A program made the translations under genes and the position numbers. Positions 10,223-19,985 of a stretch of 64,000 nucleotides of DNA are shown here, piece by piece. How positions within the stretch are numbered: position 1 is the stretch's first letter; the number at the start of each line of letters is the position of its first letter. This DNA is from G963665975 sp963665975 (GTDB lineage: Bacteria; Bacteroidota; Rhodothermia; Rhodothermales; Bin80), in assembly GCA_963665975.1 (NCBI GenBank), contig OY762508.1, positions 3,286,001 through 3,350,000 on the forward strand. The letters run 5' to 3'. The notes beneath the pieces are model-generated. The model worked only from the letters and a program-made list of their open reading frames with translations, was not told the DNA's origin and ran no database searches.

Positions 10223-10636
10223 ATATGGCGGTGCCGATGGCTCGAAATAGAGGCGGAGCTAGCAGATACGGGCTGCTATAGGGCGGTTCGGAGCCTAAGG
10301 TACGGAATCGCCGAATTAAGTAACTAGTCGCTACGGAAGTTCACCATTCAAAGGGATGTATTCAAAAAATATTGAAATAGGAGGGAAGCTCACAAGATTG
10401 CTGCGAGGGTTAGTCGTCGGCGCTCCTCAAGTACAGTATCACGGAATACTTGAGTGGCGGATCGCCGGGAGCGGAATTACGTTCGCGAACTCGCCGTACA
10501 GGCGCATGGCGATTAATTCTCTGTTTGCCTAGGAACTTCGACCACGCATCTCACTACCTCGTGCCCGACCGGTTATTTTGGTGCGTGACCCTGCGATGCC
10601 ACCCCGAATGTGGCAAGACGCCATGTGGTTGCTGGG
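10223..10636. other. Intergenic region upstream of actA
   Basis: About 410 nt between the divergently oriented start of actA and the end of a decayed gene on the same strand. It should contain the promoter of the act-cta operon. A short A/T-rich stretch (10345-10385) is the most promoter-like part, but I could not identify a convincing element. No coding pattern was recognised. Confidence 0.5.
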
Positions 10637-11497
10637 TCAACTGCCGTCAGCTTTGGTCTTTGCGTCGATCTTCAGGCGGCAGTGCTCGCTTGAGCCCCAC
10701 TCTTCGACCGCGTTCATTGCCCTTACGGACACCTTCTCGTGAACTCCTCGCGAGGCGTAGGCATAATCCAGTTGGTTTACTGCGGGTTCGGGTCCACCTC
10801 CTGGATAGTATACAGTCGGCACATTCTTCGTGTCGGACGGCACGTCGGCTGGCGCCGATTCCGCGCTCCGGCCGTGCAGCGCCTGTGGTCCCAGGAACTC
10901 CATCCCGAGCGTCTGTATCCGGTCCCACGCCGTCCGCTCCTGCTTTGGCAGAGACAATGAGGATCCGGTTGCCCCATAGAACATGTTCAGATCGCGCGCA
11001 GCCGGGATTTTATGCTTCACGGAGTTGCGATGACCGATGAACACCGACAGGTCCGAGAGAACCCGATGCGCCGAGGCATCGGAGCGGGCGACCCTCCAAT
11101 TGCTCCTAGTGGACGGATGGGGCTTTAGCCGACGTGCGTATATCGACACAGCAACGCAATGGTCTTCGTCATTCTCATGCGGAATCACGTTTGCCGCAGC
11201 GATGGTGCCGATGCCTCTTACGCCAATAGCATCTATTCCGACTTCGCTAGCCGGTGCGACCTGCCGATATGGTTCGATTGCGATACGGTCTGAAAGCCTC
11301 ACGACCAATGGTGGTACTTTCTTCGATCCAAGAAAACTTCGTCGTCGAACTCGATCAGGTCCACCAAGCTTCCCCCGCACAGGTAGGGATGGACCGCGCA
11401 TCGCGTTATTCGTTACGGTAGCGCCGCAGCTTCCCCTGTACTGGCGAGGATTGAGCGGTTGTGCCGCTAATGTCGTATCACGTGCAAGAGCGAGCAA
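10637..11497 (-). pseudogene. Decayed endonuclease/exonuclease/phosphatase-like gene
   Basis: The open frame of 286 codons contains recognisable pieces of a small nuclease-like family. IGTIAAANVIPHENDED sits near 135 and SAHRVLSDLSVFIGH near 180, with RDLNMFYGATG and WDRIQTLGMEFLGPQ further on. The C-terminal LDYAYASRGVHEKVSVRAMN leads to EEWGSSEHCRLKID, the DH-type end motif with His changed context (SEHCR for SDHCR). The first 70 residues look unlike protein; in the neighbouring frame the same DNA reads LVDLIEFDDEVFLDRRKY and then hits a stop near 11300. A frameshift has therefore probably separated the N-terminus. The family name is from memory of the motif set and is tentative; the decay reading is inference. 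Confidence 0.5.
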
Positions 11498-11527
11498 TAA
11501 AGGCGGAGTAGGGTCCCCATGTAAACT

Positions 11528-12928
11528 CTATGAGTATGCGTTAGGCTCGGGAGTTGGTGATACTCTAGACCCGCCTGCCTGCCGCACTTGCCGCGCAAAT
11601 CGCACGCTCAGCAGCAGGGATGCCGCAGCCAGCCCTAATACGAATCCCCACCAGAAACCCTGGGCCCCCCAGCCCAGGCCATAGCCCAAGTAGACGCTCG
11701 TCGGAAATCCCAACACCCAGTACGAAACAAAACACAGGACCATGGGCACACGCGTGTCCTTCAGTCCACGCAACGCTCCGGCGGCCGACACCTGCACGCC
11801 GTCAAAAAACTGAAACACCGCAGCTATCCCCAACAAGCTGACCGCTACGGCAGCGGTCTCCGCATTCGTGACATCGCCGAGATCGAGGTACAAACCGACG
11901 ATCGAGCGTGGCATGATCCAGAAAACCGTCGCTGCGCACAGCATGAAGAGTGCGGAAAGCACCATGCCGAGTCGCCCGGCCCATGCGGCAGCGTCCGTGT
12001 CGCCTCGCCCGACGGCGTGGCCGACGCGCACGCTCGTGGCGATGCCAATTCCCATGGGCACCATGAACGTCACGCTCGCGCACTGGATGGCCACCTGGTG
12101 CGCCGCAAGCGGCGTTGGGCCAAGAGTCCCCACCAGAAATGCCGTGCCCGCAAATAAAGCCACCTCAATGCCGTAGGATACGCCTATCGGCAGTCCCAGC
12201 CACCATAGTTCACGCAAGAGCCCGGTGTCAGGCCACCGGAACCGGGACACGAGGGCGAACTCCCGGAAACGCGGCTGCAAGGCGACGTAGGCAGCCAGGA
12301 CCAGGAAGATGAACCAGAATACGATCGTGGTCGCCCACCCGCATCCTACGAGTCCGAGCTCGGGAAAGCCCCATTTCCCGTACATCAGCGCAGAGTTGGC
12401 GAGGATGTTCAATCCCACGCCTATAAACACGATGAACGTGATCGGCCAGGGCCGGGAAACAGCCTCCACAAAGCTCCTGAGCGCGATAAACCAGAGGAAA
12501 GGCAAAAAGCCCCAGAGCACGGCGCGCAGGTACTGCTCACCCAGAACCACAGTGGCTTCGTCCTGCTGGAGGAGCCGCCAGATGGGAGCAATGTTCCACA
12601 ACACGATGACCAGCGGCACCGTGAGGATAACCCCCAGCCAAAGGCCCTGCTGCACGGTGTTGCCGATGCTGGCGCGCTCCCCGGCGCCGAAGGCCTGCGA
12701 TACCATCGGACTCACGGCGATCACAATCCCCAGGCAGACCAGCAGGAAGAAGAACAGCGTTGCATTGCCGAGCGCCACGCCGGCGAGCGCGTTGGGACCG
12801 AGACGGCCCACCATCAACACGTCAATGAAGCCGTTCGAAATCTGTCCAAGCTGCATTCCGACCACAGGACCGGCCAACAGGATGAGCTCACGCACTTCAT
12901 GACGGATAATGTGACGCTGACCGGTCAA
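11528..12928 (-). CDS. MATE-family multidrug/sodium exporter (NorM-like)
   Basis: About 466 residues with twelve predicted membrane helices, the length expected for MATE transporters. Typical segments are ELILLAGPVVGMQLGQISNGF in the first helix region, IDVLMVGRLGPNALAGVALG, and the repeat-half counterpart WWLGLPIGVSYGIEVALF. The open frame extends to 13108, but that upstream part is not protein-like and would overlap the divergent neighbour. I therefore propose the TTG at 12928 (LTGQRHIIRHEV); an in-frame ATG at 13042 is the alternative. It exports cationic compounds by Na+ or H+ antiport. The substrate cannot be told from sequence. Confidence 0.9.
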   Translation of the reverse strand: MTGQRHIIRHEVRELILLAGPVVGMQLGQISNGFIDVLMVGRLGPNALAGVALGNATLFFFLLVCLGIVIAVSPMVSQAFGAGERASIGNTVQQGLWLGVILTVPLVIVLWNIAPIWRLLQQDEATVVLGEQYLRAVLWGFLPFLWFIALRSFVEAVSRPWPITFIVFIGVGLNILANSALMYGKWGFPELGLVGCGWATTIVFWFIFLVLAAYVALQPRFREFALVSRFRWPDTGLLRELWWLGLPIGVSYGIEVALFAGTAFLVGTLGPTPLAAHQVAIQCASVTFMVPMGIGIATSVRVGHAVGRGDTDAAAWAGRLGMVLSALFMLCAATVFWIMPRSIVGLYLDLGDVTNAETAAVAVSLLGIAAVFQFFDGVQVSAAGALRGLKDTRVPMVLCFVSYWVLGFPTSVYLGYGLGWGAQGFWWGFVLGLAAASLLLSVRFARQVRQAGGSRVSPTPEPNAYS

Positions 12929-13059
12929 TGGTTCATGTAATCCTGTTGAGTAGCGGTGCGGAGCGGGCAAAGATACGCACGCGCAGGCTTGCGAAAATGG
13001 ATCCCGGTTGCAGGCCTCTCGTAAGAGAAGGATACCGTCCATAAAAGCACCCCATCCCC

Positions 13060-14964
13060 ATGACACTGGCATGCCTTGCTCTGCTGTTCGCCATGCAAGC
13101 CGCCGCACCGGATACCGTGGTGATTACGCCCGCAGAGGCAGTAATCGAGGTCGGCGAGATGCAGCAATTCACGGCGCGCGCGTACGATGCTTCAGGGGCC
13201 GAGACGGAAGGCGCCGTGGTGCAATGGTTCGTTCAGGACGAAGACGTATTGACGATCGATGAGGATGGCCTTGCGACGGCGCACCGTCCGGGTACGGCGC
13301 AGGTCGTGGCCGTCATTGAGGGCAAGCCTGCGTACTCTTCGGTAATCGTACCGCAGCTGCCACCAGCCTCTATCACGGCAGAGCTGCCCGTCATGGCGGT
13401 CCTGGCCGGCACTACAGTTCCTCTTACCGTGGCGGTGCGGTCGCGGCTCAACGAACGACTTCCGAACGCGCCCTTGCGCTACGATACGGGCAACCGACGC
13501 GTGGCGACCGTCGACGAGGACGGTCGGGTTACTGGTATGGCCCCCGGGCAGGCAATGATCACCGTTAAGGCGGGACGTGCGACCGCGCAGATCCGGGTCA
13601 CCGTTACGGAAAACACGGCCACGTCGTACCAGATTGCCCAAAATCGGGTTAGTATCCGGCGTGGTGATGTGGTGCGCATGCGGGTGATCGCCGAAGACGA
13701 CAACGGAGATCGCATTGCGGGCGTGCATCCAACGTGGATGGTAACCGCACTCGCCGCTACCATCCATGAAGACGGTCCAGACGGCCTTTTCGTCGCGGAA
13801 GAAGCCGGCGCGTACACGATCACGGCAATCATTGGGCCTGACATTGGACGATCAATAACCGTCGATGTCGGGCCGCGCCGATACAATGCTCGCCTGGTGT
13901 CGGTGGGGCGGGGCGCCATCACCAATCACCATTCCGGAGATACCTGGGCCTTCGAAGGGGTGGACGGCCGCGACTACGCCTACGTTGGCACGTTTCTGTA
14001 CGACTGGATGAAGGCGATTGACGTCACCGACCCCGCCAACCCCGTACTGACAGACTCGGTGCAGGTGGATGCACGGCGCATTAATGATGTCAAGATTCAT
14101 CCGAACAACCGCATTGGCATTATCACACGGGAGGGGGCTTCAGACAGGAAGAACGGCATGGTGCTCCTGGATCTCAGCACGCCGGCGCATCCCACTATTC
14201 TGTCTGAATACACCGATACGGTGACAGGCGGAGTCCACAATGTGTGGATAGATGGAGAGCATGACCTCGTCTATGCCTGCCACAACGGGACGAATGAGCT
14301 ACACATCATAGATATCTCTGATCCCCGGAATCCGAAGGAAGTGGGCCGCTGGGGACTGGACAAGCGGCGGAAGACCCTGCACGATGTCATCGTACAGGAA
14401 GGCTACGCTTACCTGTCCTATTGGGATGATGGCATTGTCACGCTTGACGTGGGGGCAGGGACACACGGCGGAACGCCGGTGGAGCCGGCATTCGTGAGCC
14501 GGTACAGCTATCCGGAAGGCAATACGCATGTGGCCTGGCGATACGGCAAGTATCTGTTCGTAGGTGACGAAATCTGGCCGGACGGATGGGACGTGGACGC
14601 CAGGATCGACGCCCGTGGCTATATTCATGTTCTCGACATGACGGACATTGATAGCCCCGTGGAAGTGGCGCGTTACGAGGTTCCGGAGGCTGGCGCGCAT
14701 AATATATGGGCGGAAATGGATCGCCTGTATGTGGGCTACTATCAGGGCGGCCTGCGAGTCCTGGACATTTCCGGCGAACTCCGCGGGGACCTCTTGCGGC
14801 AGGGCCGCGAAATGGCCGTGCTGCGCACGACCGATAGCCAGACCATGATTCCGGACTGGCCCATGACGTGGGGCGCGCAGATCTTCAAAGGCCACATCTT
14901 CACGTCAGACTTGAATTCAGGCCTCTGGATTGCCCGGCTGATCGAACATGCGCCCGTCCCCTAA
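13060..14964 (+). CDS. Secreted protein with bacterial Ig-like and LVIVD beta-propeller repeats
   Basis: A 634-residue protein starting with a short signal peptide (MTLACLALLFAMQAAA). Three Big_2-type Ig domains follow (about 18-270; for example VITPAEAVIEVGEMQQFTAR and the ending GTAQVVAVIEGK). From about 275 on there are LVIVD-type repeats: AIDVTDPANPVL, LLDLSTPAHPTIL, IIDISDPRNPKEVGRWG and VLDMTDIDSPVEVARYEV, with conserved HNVWI/HNIWA turns. LVIVD repeats form propellers in secreted or surface proteins; ligand and enzymatic role are unknown. It starts the plus-strand group 13060-17624 and lies 27 nt before the dipeptidase gene, so the two are probably co-transcribed. Confidence 0.88.
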   Translation: MTLACLALLFAMQAAAPDTVVITPAEAVIEVGEMQQFTARAYDASGAETEGAVVQWFVQDEDVLTIDEDGLATAHRPGTAQVVAVIEGKPAYSSVIVPQLPPASITAELPVMAVLAGTTVPLTVAVRSRLNERLPNAPLRYDTGNRRVATVDEDGRVTGMAPGQAMITVKAGRATAQIRVTVTENTATSYQIAQNRVSIRRGDVVRMRVIAEDDNGDRIAGVHPTWMVTALAATIHEDGPDGLFVAEEAGAYTITAIIGPDIGRSITVDVGPRRYNARLVSVGRGAITNHHSGDTWAFEGVDGRDYAYVGTFLYDWMKAIDVTDPANPVLTDSVQVDARRINDVKIHPNNRIGIITREGASDRKNGMVLLDLSTPAHPTILSEYTDTVTGGVHNVWIDGEHDLVYACHNGTNELHIIDISDPRNPKEVGRWGLDKRRKTLHDVIVQEGYAYLSYWDDGIVTLDVGAGTHGGTPVEPAFVSRYSYPEGNTHVAWRYGKYLFVGDEIWPDGWDVDARIDARGYIHVLDMTDIDSPVEVARYEVPEAGAHNIWAEMDRLYVGYYQGGLRVLDISGELRGDLLRQGREMAVLRTTDSQTMIPDWPMTWGAQIFKGHIFTSDLNSGLWIARLIEHAPVP

Positions 14965-14991
14965 TACACGGCACTGGCCCCCATAATTGTC

Positions 14992-16230
14992 ATGCTGCAA
15001 CTGTTCTTCGGTGCGATACTCTTTGGTCTTTCCGCCTGCGGCGTACAAGACTCCAATGAAGCGGCTCTCGAGAAGAAGGCGCAAGCGATCCATGATCGCG
15101 TGCTGACTCTCGACACGCATATCGACATTCCGTTTGATTTTGCCACTCCCACGGTGGATCCCGGAGTGCGCGGCGACTTCCAGGTCGATTTGCCGAAGAT
15201 GGAGGAAGGCGGCCTGAATGCAGGGTTTTGGATTGTCTACGTAGGGCAAACCGAGCGCACGACCGAGAACTACGCCGAGGCGAAACGTCTCGCGCTGGTC
15301 AAATTCAACGCCATCCGCCGGATGGCTACCGAGATGTATCCGGACCGCGTTGAATTGGCCGAAACCGCGGATGACGTGGAGCGCATCCACAAGAGCGGAA
15401 AGATCGCTGCGCTGATCGGTATTGAAAATGGATATGTGATCGGCACCGACACGGCGCTTCTGAAGCGCTACTTTGAACTCGGTGCGCGCTATATCACGCT
15501 CGCGCATGGCGGCCACAACGATATTTCGGACTCTGCGACTCCCCGCGACGCGTTAGGGGATGGGCCCTCGGAGCACGGAGGTATCAGCGCGTTCGGCGAG
15601 CAGGTGATCCGTGAAATGAACAAGCTCGGGATTCTCGTCGACGTCTCGCATATTTCCAAGGATGCCAGCATGGACGCCATGCAGCTCTCGAAGGCCCCGG
15701 TAATTGCCTCCCATTCCAGCACGCGGGCACTCCGTGACCACCCTCGCAATATGGATGATGAGCAGCTTCTGGCCCTCAAGGCCAACGGGGGCGTCATGCA
15801 GACGGTTGCATTCAGGAACTACATTAAGCAGCCGCCTGCCGAGCAGATTGCAGAGCGCGATTCGGTCCGCGCGCAATTTGGCATTGAACGCCGCGCGGAC
15901 GTGGCAGCGCTGACTGAAGAGGATCAACAGGCGTACCGGGAAGCACTTGCGGCAGTTGAGGCGCGGTGGCCGCAAGTTACCGTGCAGGACTTTGTCGACC
16001 ACATCGACTATGCGGTCGATCTCATCGGTATCGATTACGTGGGCATAAGCTCTGATTTCGACGGCGGCGGAGGCGTTGACGGCTGGAACCATGCTGGCGA
16101 AACGTTTAACGTCACGCATGAACTGGTGCGCCGAGAGTACACCGAAGAAGAAATAGCCAAACTGTGGAGCGGCAACCTGCTACGGGTGCTTCGTGCCGCC
16201 GAAAACGTGGCCTCGACCTCGCAGAAATAG
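14992..16230 (+). CDS. Membrane dipeptidase (peptidase family M19), lipoprotein
   Basis: A 412-residue M19 (renal dipeptidase) family zinc enzyme. The lipobox LFGLSAC places the lipidated Cys at 16. Zinc ligands are visible: His43 and Asp45 in LDTHIDIP, the bridging Glu145 in IGIENGY, His220 in LVDVSH and His241 in IASHSSTRAL. The late motif ISSDFDGGGG supplies the conserved Asp. The family hydrolyses dipeptides, often with tolerance for a D-residue at the C-terminal side. Neighbours are an LVIVD protein and a PhoX-like protein, giving a set of exported hydrolytic/scavenging functions. Confidence 0.95.
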   Translation: MLQLFFGAILFGLSACGVQDSNEAALEKKAQAIHDRVLTLDTHIDIPFDFATPTVDPGVRGDFQVDLPKMEEGGLNAGFWIVYVGQTERTTENYAEAKRLALVKFNAIRRMATEMYPDRVELAETADDVERIHKSGKIAALIGIENGYVIGTDTALLKRYFELGARYITLAHGGHNDISDSATPRDALGDGPSEHGGISAFGEQVIREMNKLGILVDVSHISKDASMDAMQLSKAPVIASHSSTRALRDHPRNMDDEQLLALKANGGVMQTVAFRNYIKQPPAEQIAERDSVRAQFGIERRADVAALTEEDQQAYREALAAVEARWPQVTVQDFVDHIDYAVDLIGIDYVGISSDFDGGGGVDGWNHAGETFNVTHELVRREYTEEEIAKLWSGNLLRVLRAAENVASTSQK

Positions 16231-16256
16231 GAAACACTTCCCTGGACAATACGACC

Positions 16257-17624
16257 ATGACACTCACTCGCAGGCATTTTCTTCAAACCTCCGGCGCCTT
16301 TACTCTCGGCCTTGCCGGCCTGCACGGCCTCGTAGGATGCTCCGATATGCGCTATGCGGCCCGCTTTGGTCCGCTCGTCCCGGATCCTGATGGGATTATT
16401 GATCTGCCGCGAGGCTTCACGTATCGCGTGATTTCACGTGCCGGCGAGCGTATGACAGACGGGTTCTATGTGCCCGCCGCCCACGACGGCATGGCGGCCT
16501 TTCCGGGACAGGACGGACGCACAATACTGGTGCGCAACCACGAAATGGATCTGGGGCGCGACCCTGCGCATGGCCCCTTCGGTTCAGCGAATGAGCTCTT
16601 CGCCAGACTCTCTTTAGAGGATTTGTACGATGCCGGGCACAACGGGCAACCATGCCTCGGGGGCACCACGACGCTGGTCTATGACACGATGACCCAGGAG
16701 CTCGTCTCTCACTACCTGAGCCTGGCGGGAACACTGCGCAACTGCGCAGGCGGTCCGACGCCGTGGAATTCCTGGATAACGTGCGAAGAGACTGTGGACT
16801 TGCCGGGAGAGCACTGCGCACGCGCCCACGGGTATCCCTTCGAGGTCCCGGTTACGGCTACGCCGGGTCTTGCCCGGCCCGTGCCGCTCACAGCCATGGG
16901 GCGATTCAACCATGAAGCTGTTGCGGTTTGTCCCAACTCCGGGGTTGTGTATCAGACCGAAGACCAGTCGGACGGCCTGTTGTATCGCTTTCTGCCGGAC
17001 ACGCCGGGAATGCTTGCCAATGGCGGCAGACTGCAGGCATTGGCGGTAGCCGGCCAATCAGCGCTGGATACGCGCAACTGGGGACCGGAGCCTGCCGTCG
17101 CTGTCGGCGCTGTGCTCGCGACGCGCTGGATAGATCTCGCCGAAGTAGAGGCGCCTGAGGATGACCTGCGGTATCGAGGCTTTGACCTCGGCGCCGCCCG
17201 CTTTGCCCGAGGTGAAGGTATGTGGTACGGCAACGATGCGGTCTATTTCGCGTGCACTAATGGAGGGGAGGCTGAGCGCGGACAGATCTGGCGCTACGTG
17301 CCAAGCCCCAGCGAAGGCGCCCCGCAGGAGTCAGAAGCGCCCGGGACGTTGGAACTCTTCGTGGAGCCGAACGACCCGGGCCTGGTAGACAACGCGGACA
17401 ACCTTACGGTGACGCCCTGGGGTGACCTGATCCTGTGCGAGGATGGCTCCGGAGAGCAATTCCTCGTAGGCATAAAGCCGGACGGGACCGCCTACAAGTT
17501 CGCACGCAATGCTGTGAGCAATTCGGAACTGGCGGGAGCGACGTTTTCCCCGGATGGAACGACGCTGTTTGTTAACATCCAGCACGACGGCCTCACGCTT
17601 GCCATCACGGGTCCGTGGGGCTGA
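16257..17624 (+). CDS. PhoX/DUF839-family exported protein (Tat substrate)
   Basis: 455 residues with a twin-arginine signal, TRRHFLQTSGAFTLGLAG, near the start. The body matches DUF839/PhoX: DLPRGFTYRVISRAGERMTDG near the N-terminus, ILVRNHEMD, WNSWITCEETVD, GRFNHEAVAV and QTEDQSDGLLYRFLP, then NLTVTPWGDLILCEDG. PhoX enzymes are Ca/Fe-dependent alkaline phosphatases whose metal ligands sit in the NHE, CEE and NHEA motifs seen here, so hydrolase activity is plausible. The open frame reaches back to 16164, but the Tat signal fixes the start at 16257. It converges on the PHP gene with 11 nt between the stop codons. Confidence 0.9.
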   Translation: MTLTRRHFLQTSGAFTLGLAGLHGLVGCSDMRYAARFGPLVPDPDGIIDLPRGFTYRVISRAGERMTDGFYVPAAHDGMAAFPGQDGRTILVRNHEMDLGRDPAHGPFGSANELFARLSLEDLYDAGHNGQPCLGGTTTLVYDTMTQELVSHYLSLAGTLRNCAGGPTPWNSWITCEETVDLPGEHCARAHGYPFEVPVTATPGLARPVPLTAMGRFNHEAVAVCPNSGVVYQTEDQSDGLLYRFLPDTPGMLANGGRLQALAVAGQSALDTRNWGPEPAVAVGAVLATRWIDLAEVEAPEDDLRYRGFDLGAARFARGEGMWYGNDAVYFACTNGGEAERGQIWRYVPSPSEGAPQESEAPGTLELFVEPNDPGLVDNADNLTVTPWGDLILCEDGSGEQFLVGIKPDGTAYKFARNAVSNSELAGATFSPDGTTLFVNIQHDGLTLAITGPWG

Positions 17625-17635
17625 CCACACGAATG

Positions 17636-18748
17636 CTAATTCGGATTGGCTTGAATGGTAAGGGTCGGATGTACGCCGGGGGCAGTAACTGCGCTTAGGA
17701 CCTCGAATGCCAGGGTGACGGAGGCCATTCTTTCCAGCGTCTTGACCTCCAGGCGCGTGTCCGCATGCGGTGGCAACTCGATGACGCTTGCTGCATCGTG
17801 AAACGTCATGTCGGAGCGGTTCTTTAGCAGGAAGGTTGCGTCAGAGTCATTGTGCAGGATTACCTCCAGGACTGAAGTATCTCCCAGATACTGGGCATTT
17901 GCGACGGAAACAGATGCCTCGATGAGTGGCAGCAGGTGTTCCTCTCGACCGATGAGCGTGTGGTCGAACCAAACGACTGTGCGCCGCGCACGGAGGCCAG
18001 CCTTTATGCTTTCCGCAGAGCGCTCTTCAGCAAAGACCAGCGTGACCGGACGATGGCCACCGCGTGGCACGTCAAACTGCCAGTCGACCAGTCCGTGAAT
18101 GTCAGACGTGCCCAGCATGGTGAGGTCATGCTCAAGTGCTATCGCGAGTGCCTCGTCAGAATACGTCATCTCGTTGGCAATCTCGATGCCGTGTAACAGG
18201 CCTTCGCTGATAAGCATGCGGTGCATGTCTGTTAGGGTGGAAACACCGTCCTTCCGCTGGCTTGTCCAGTGTGGATGATTCCAGAAGACGAATGCGTCTT
18301 GTCGGTTTGCCTCTCGATAGGATGCAATCGGATCGTCCGTCAGCAAGGGATTGGTGTCCGCAAGAAAAATGGCGTTGGCATGCCCGGGCGGCATAGAGCG
18401 GGTGATCTCGGAGCCGTTTATGACAATGAGCGGACTATCCGGCGCCGTGGCCTGCGCGATTTCGTAAGACCGGTTGCGATCGGGATGCGGAATGTCATGG
18501 CTGTGTGGCTGGTACTCCAGATGTTCGGTTATCGCGATGGCGTCGAGGCCGTCACGCTGAGCCTCCTGGACACGGATGTTTGGCCAGACGCTACCGTCGG
18601 AAAACACCGTGTGCATGTGCAGATCACAAACGAGTGTCAGATAGTCCGGGACATCCGGAAAATCGATCGATCGCTCCTCGATATGCTGCGCAATGGCTGC
18701 GGGTGCAAAGAGCATGGGCAGTAAGAGGATGGAGAGAAATCTTTTCAT
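17636..18748 (-). CDS. Exported PHP-domain phosphoesterase
   Basis: 370 residues from the ATG at 18748, which begins the signal peptide MKRFLSILLLPMLFAPAAIA; the longer open frame to 18967 is not protein-like. The PHP metal site is present: His44 and His46 in CDLHMHTVFSDG, Asp51, His76 in AITEHLEYQ, plus FWNHPHW and GTSDIHG further on. PHP proteins hydrolyse phosphate esters using two or three metals; the exported single-domain type has no fixed substrate. A C-terminal beta-rich domain of about 110 residues follows (about 260-370). Confidence 0.9.
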   Translation of the reverse strand: MKRFLSILLLPMLFAPAAIAQHIEERSIDFPDVPDYLTLVCDLHMHTVFSDGSVWPNIRVQEAQRDGLDAIAITEHLEYQPHSHDIPHPDRNRSYEIAQATAPDSPLIVINGSEITRSMPPGHANAIFLADTNPLLTDDPIASYREANRQDAFVFWNHPHWTSQRKDGVSTLTDMHRMLISEGLLHGIEIANEMTYSDEALAIALEHDLTMLGTSDIHGLVDWQFDVPRGGHRPVTLVFAEERSAESIKAGLRARRTVVWFDHTLIGREEHLLPLIEASVSVANAQYLGDTSVLEVILHNDSDATFLLKNRSDMTFHDAASVIELPPHADTRLEVKTLERMASVTLAFEVLSAVTAPGVHPTLTIQANPN

Positions 18749-19299
18749 GGTTGGGGTTGCAGGTTGGTCCAAGGAGAATAAGGGAGCATTGTCTTGATTA
18801 TGTACGGATCTTGTAGAAACGACTCTTTCGCTTGTAGAAAGGTCATCGCCTTCCACTAGGTTTGGGAGCATCCAAGAATTATTGTGCACCCAAACGACAA
18901 ACGAAGACGCCCCATGGCGCAAATTACGCTTGATACTGATTAACCGAAAGACTTTTTCGCCATCCAATGCGATTGCTCCTGGAAAAAGTAATCAATCAGG
19001 TACTGAACGCAGGAGTGAGCATTGAAACAACAAGCAGGACCCTTGGCAAGAGTGTGCTATGGTTCCCAGGTTTAGTTGGACACGATGTCAAGTTAAGCTA
19101 ACATGAAGGTACCTGTTACTTGACCTGTGGAGAAGCGACCACACCTCTTCGATGGTGAATCACTCTGGTATTCGCGTGCTAAGCCTGGATTGCTCCAGAC
19201 CGTAACGCACGGTTTCGGATTCGCGAACGCCACCTTCTAACGACGCGAGTCCACCGGCAAGATGTCAGGCTATCGCAAGAATCGCTCGTGGGTTCTACA
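18749..19299. other. Gene-poor stretch
   Basis: About 550 nt upstream of the PHP gene. I see no coding sequence, tRNA or clear repeat. It should hold the PHP gene promoter; the right part borders the IS110 relic and may contain unrecognisable remnants of it. Confidence 0.5.
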
Positions 19300-19985
19300 T
19301 CCGTGCCAGATCACTTCTCCATAGGCCCGTGCAACGGCATGATACGAATCAGGTGGCCATTGCCACCATCGTCTGTGTTTGCAAGGCATCCCACAGACCG
19401 CCCACAAGTCTACGTGCCATCGGTACATTGGCCACTTATCACGCCCTGGTACGGATCAGCGTGCAAAAGCGCGTATTCCAGAAAATCCGTATTACCTCAG
19501 CCGAAACCCTGCCGGTTTTTCAGTACCGCGCTGTAACGGGGCGCAGCTGCTTACTTCCAAGCTGCCGATACCAGGGCTTTCCGGGCATACGTGTTCTCTG
19601 TAACGTCTTCCCGCGTAACCCGATCACCCGAACCGTGCTCGCTCGGCGCCAGGTCCAGACAGGATTTCAACTGGCGCGTATGAGCATACCGTCGGATGTC
19701 TTCGAGTTCGCACGCCAGCGTCATTGCAGAGACCAGTCCAATGCCCCTGAAGGCCATCAGTATCGTGATCGAGTCTCGGTAGCGGTAGGTCTGAGCCAGT
19801 TGCGTGGACCCCGATACAGAACCGGATGCCTCCAGTTGTTCATGGTAAGGGGCACGTCGCACAGCCACCCGGACAATTCCGTCGGATCGCCGTACACGGC
19901 AACTTCGGACCCGGCTGCTCCATTCCAGAAGGGGAAGCCACCGCCCGGGAGGACGCCGATCTTGGTGGGACTCAATCGTTCCCAT
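19300..19985 (-). pseudogene. Decayed IS110-family transposase (C-terminal half)
   Basis: On the minus strand the segment MAFRGIGLVSAMTLACELED leads to IRRYAHTRQLKSCLDLAPSE, then HGSGDRVTREDVTENTYARK and ALVSAAWK. This is the transposase_20 domain of IS110/IS116 elements (helix-hairpin-helix region with the conserved late serine region). The frame ends in a TAG where Tyr is expected. Later pieces continue in other frames: RYSAVLKNRQ, then AEVIRI and VANVPMARRLVGGLWDALQ. At least two frameshifts and a stop are implied. The N-terminal RuvC-like domain is missing; the relic overlaps the 3' end of the repeat lipoprotein gene. Confidence 0.75.
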
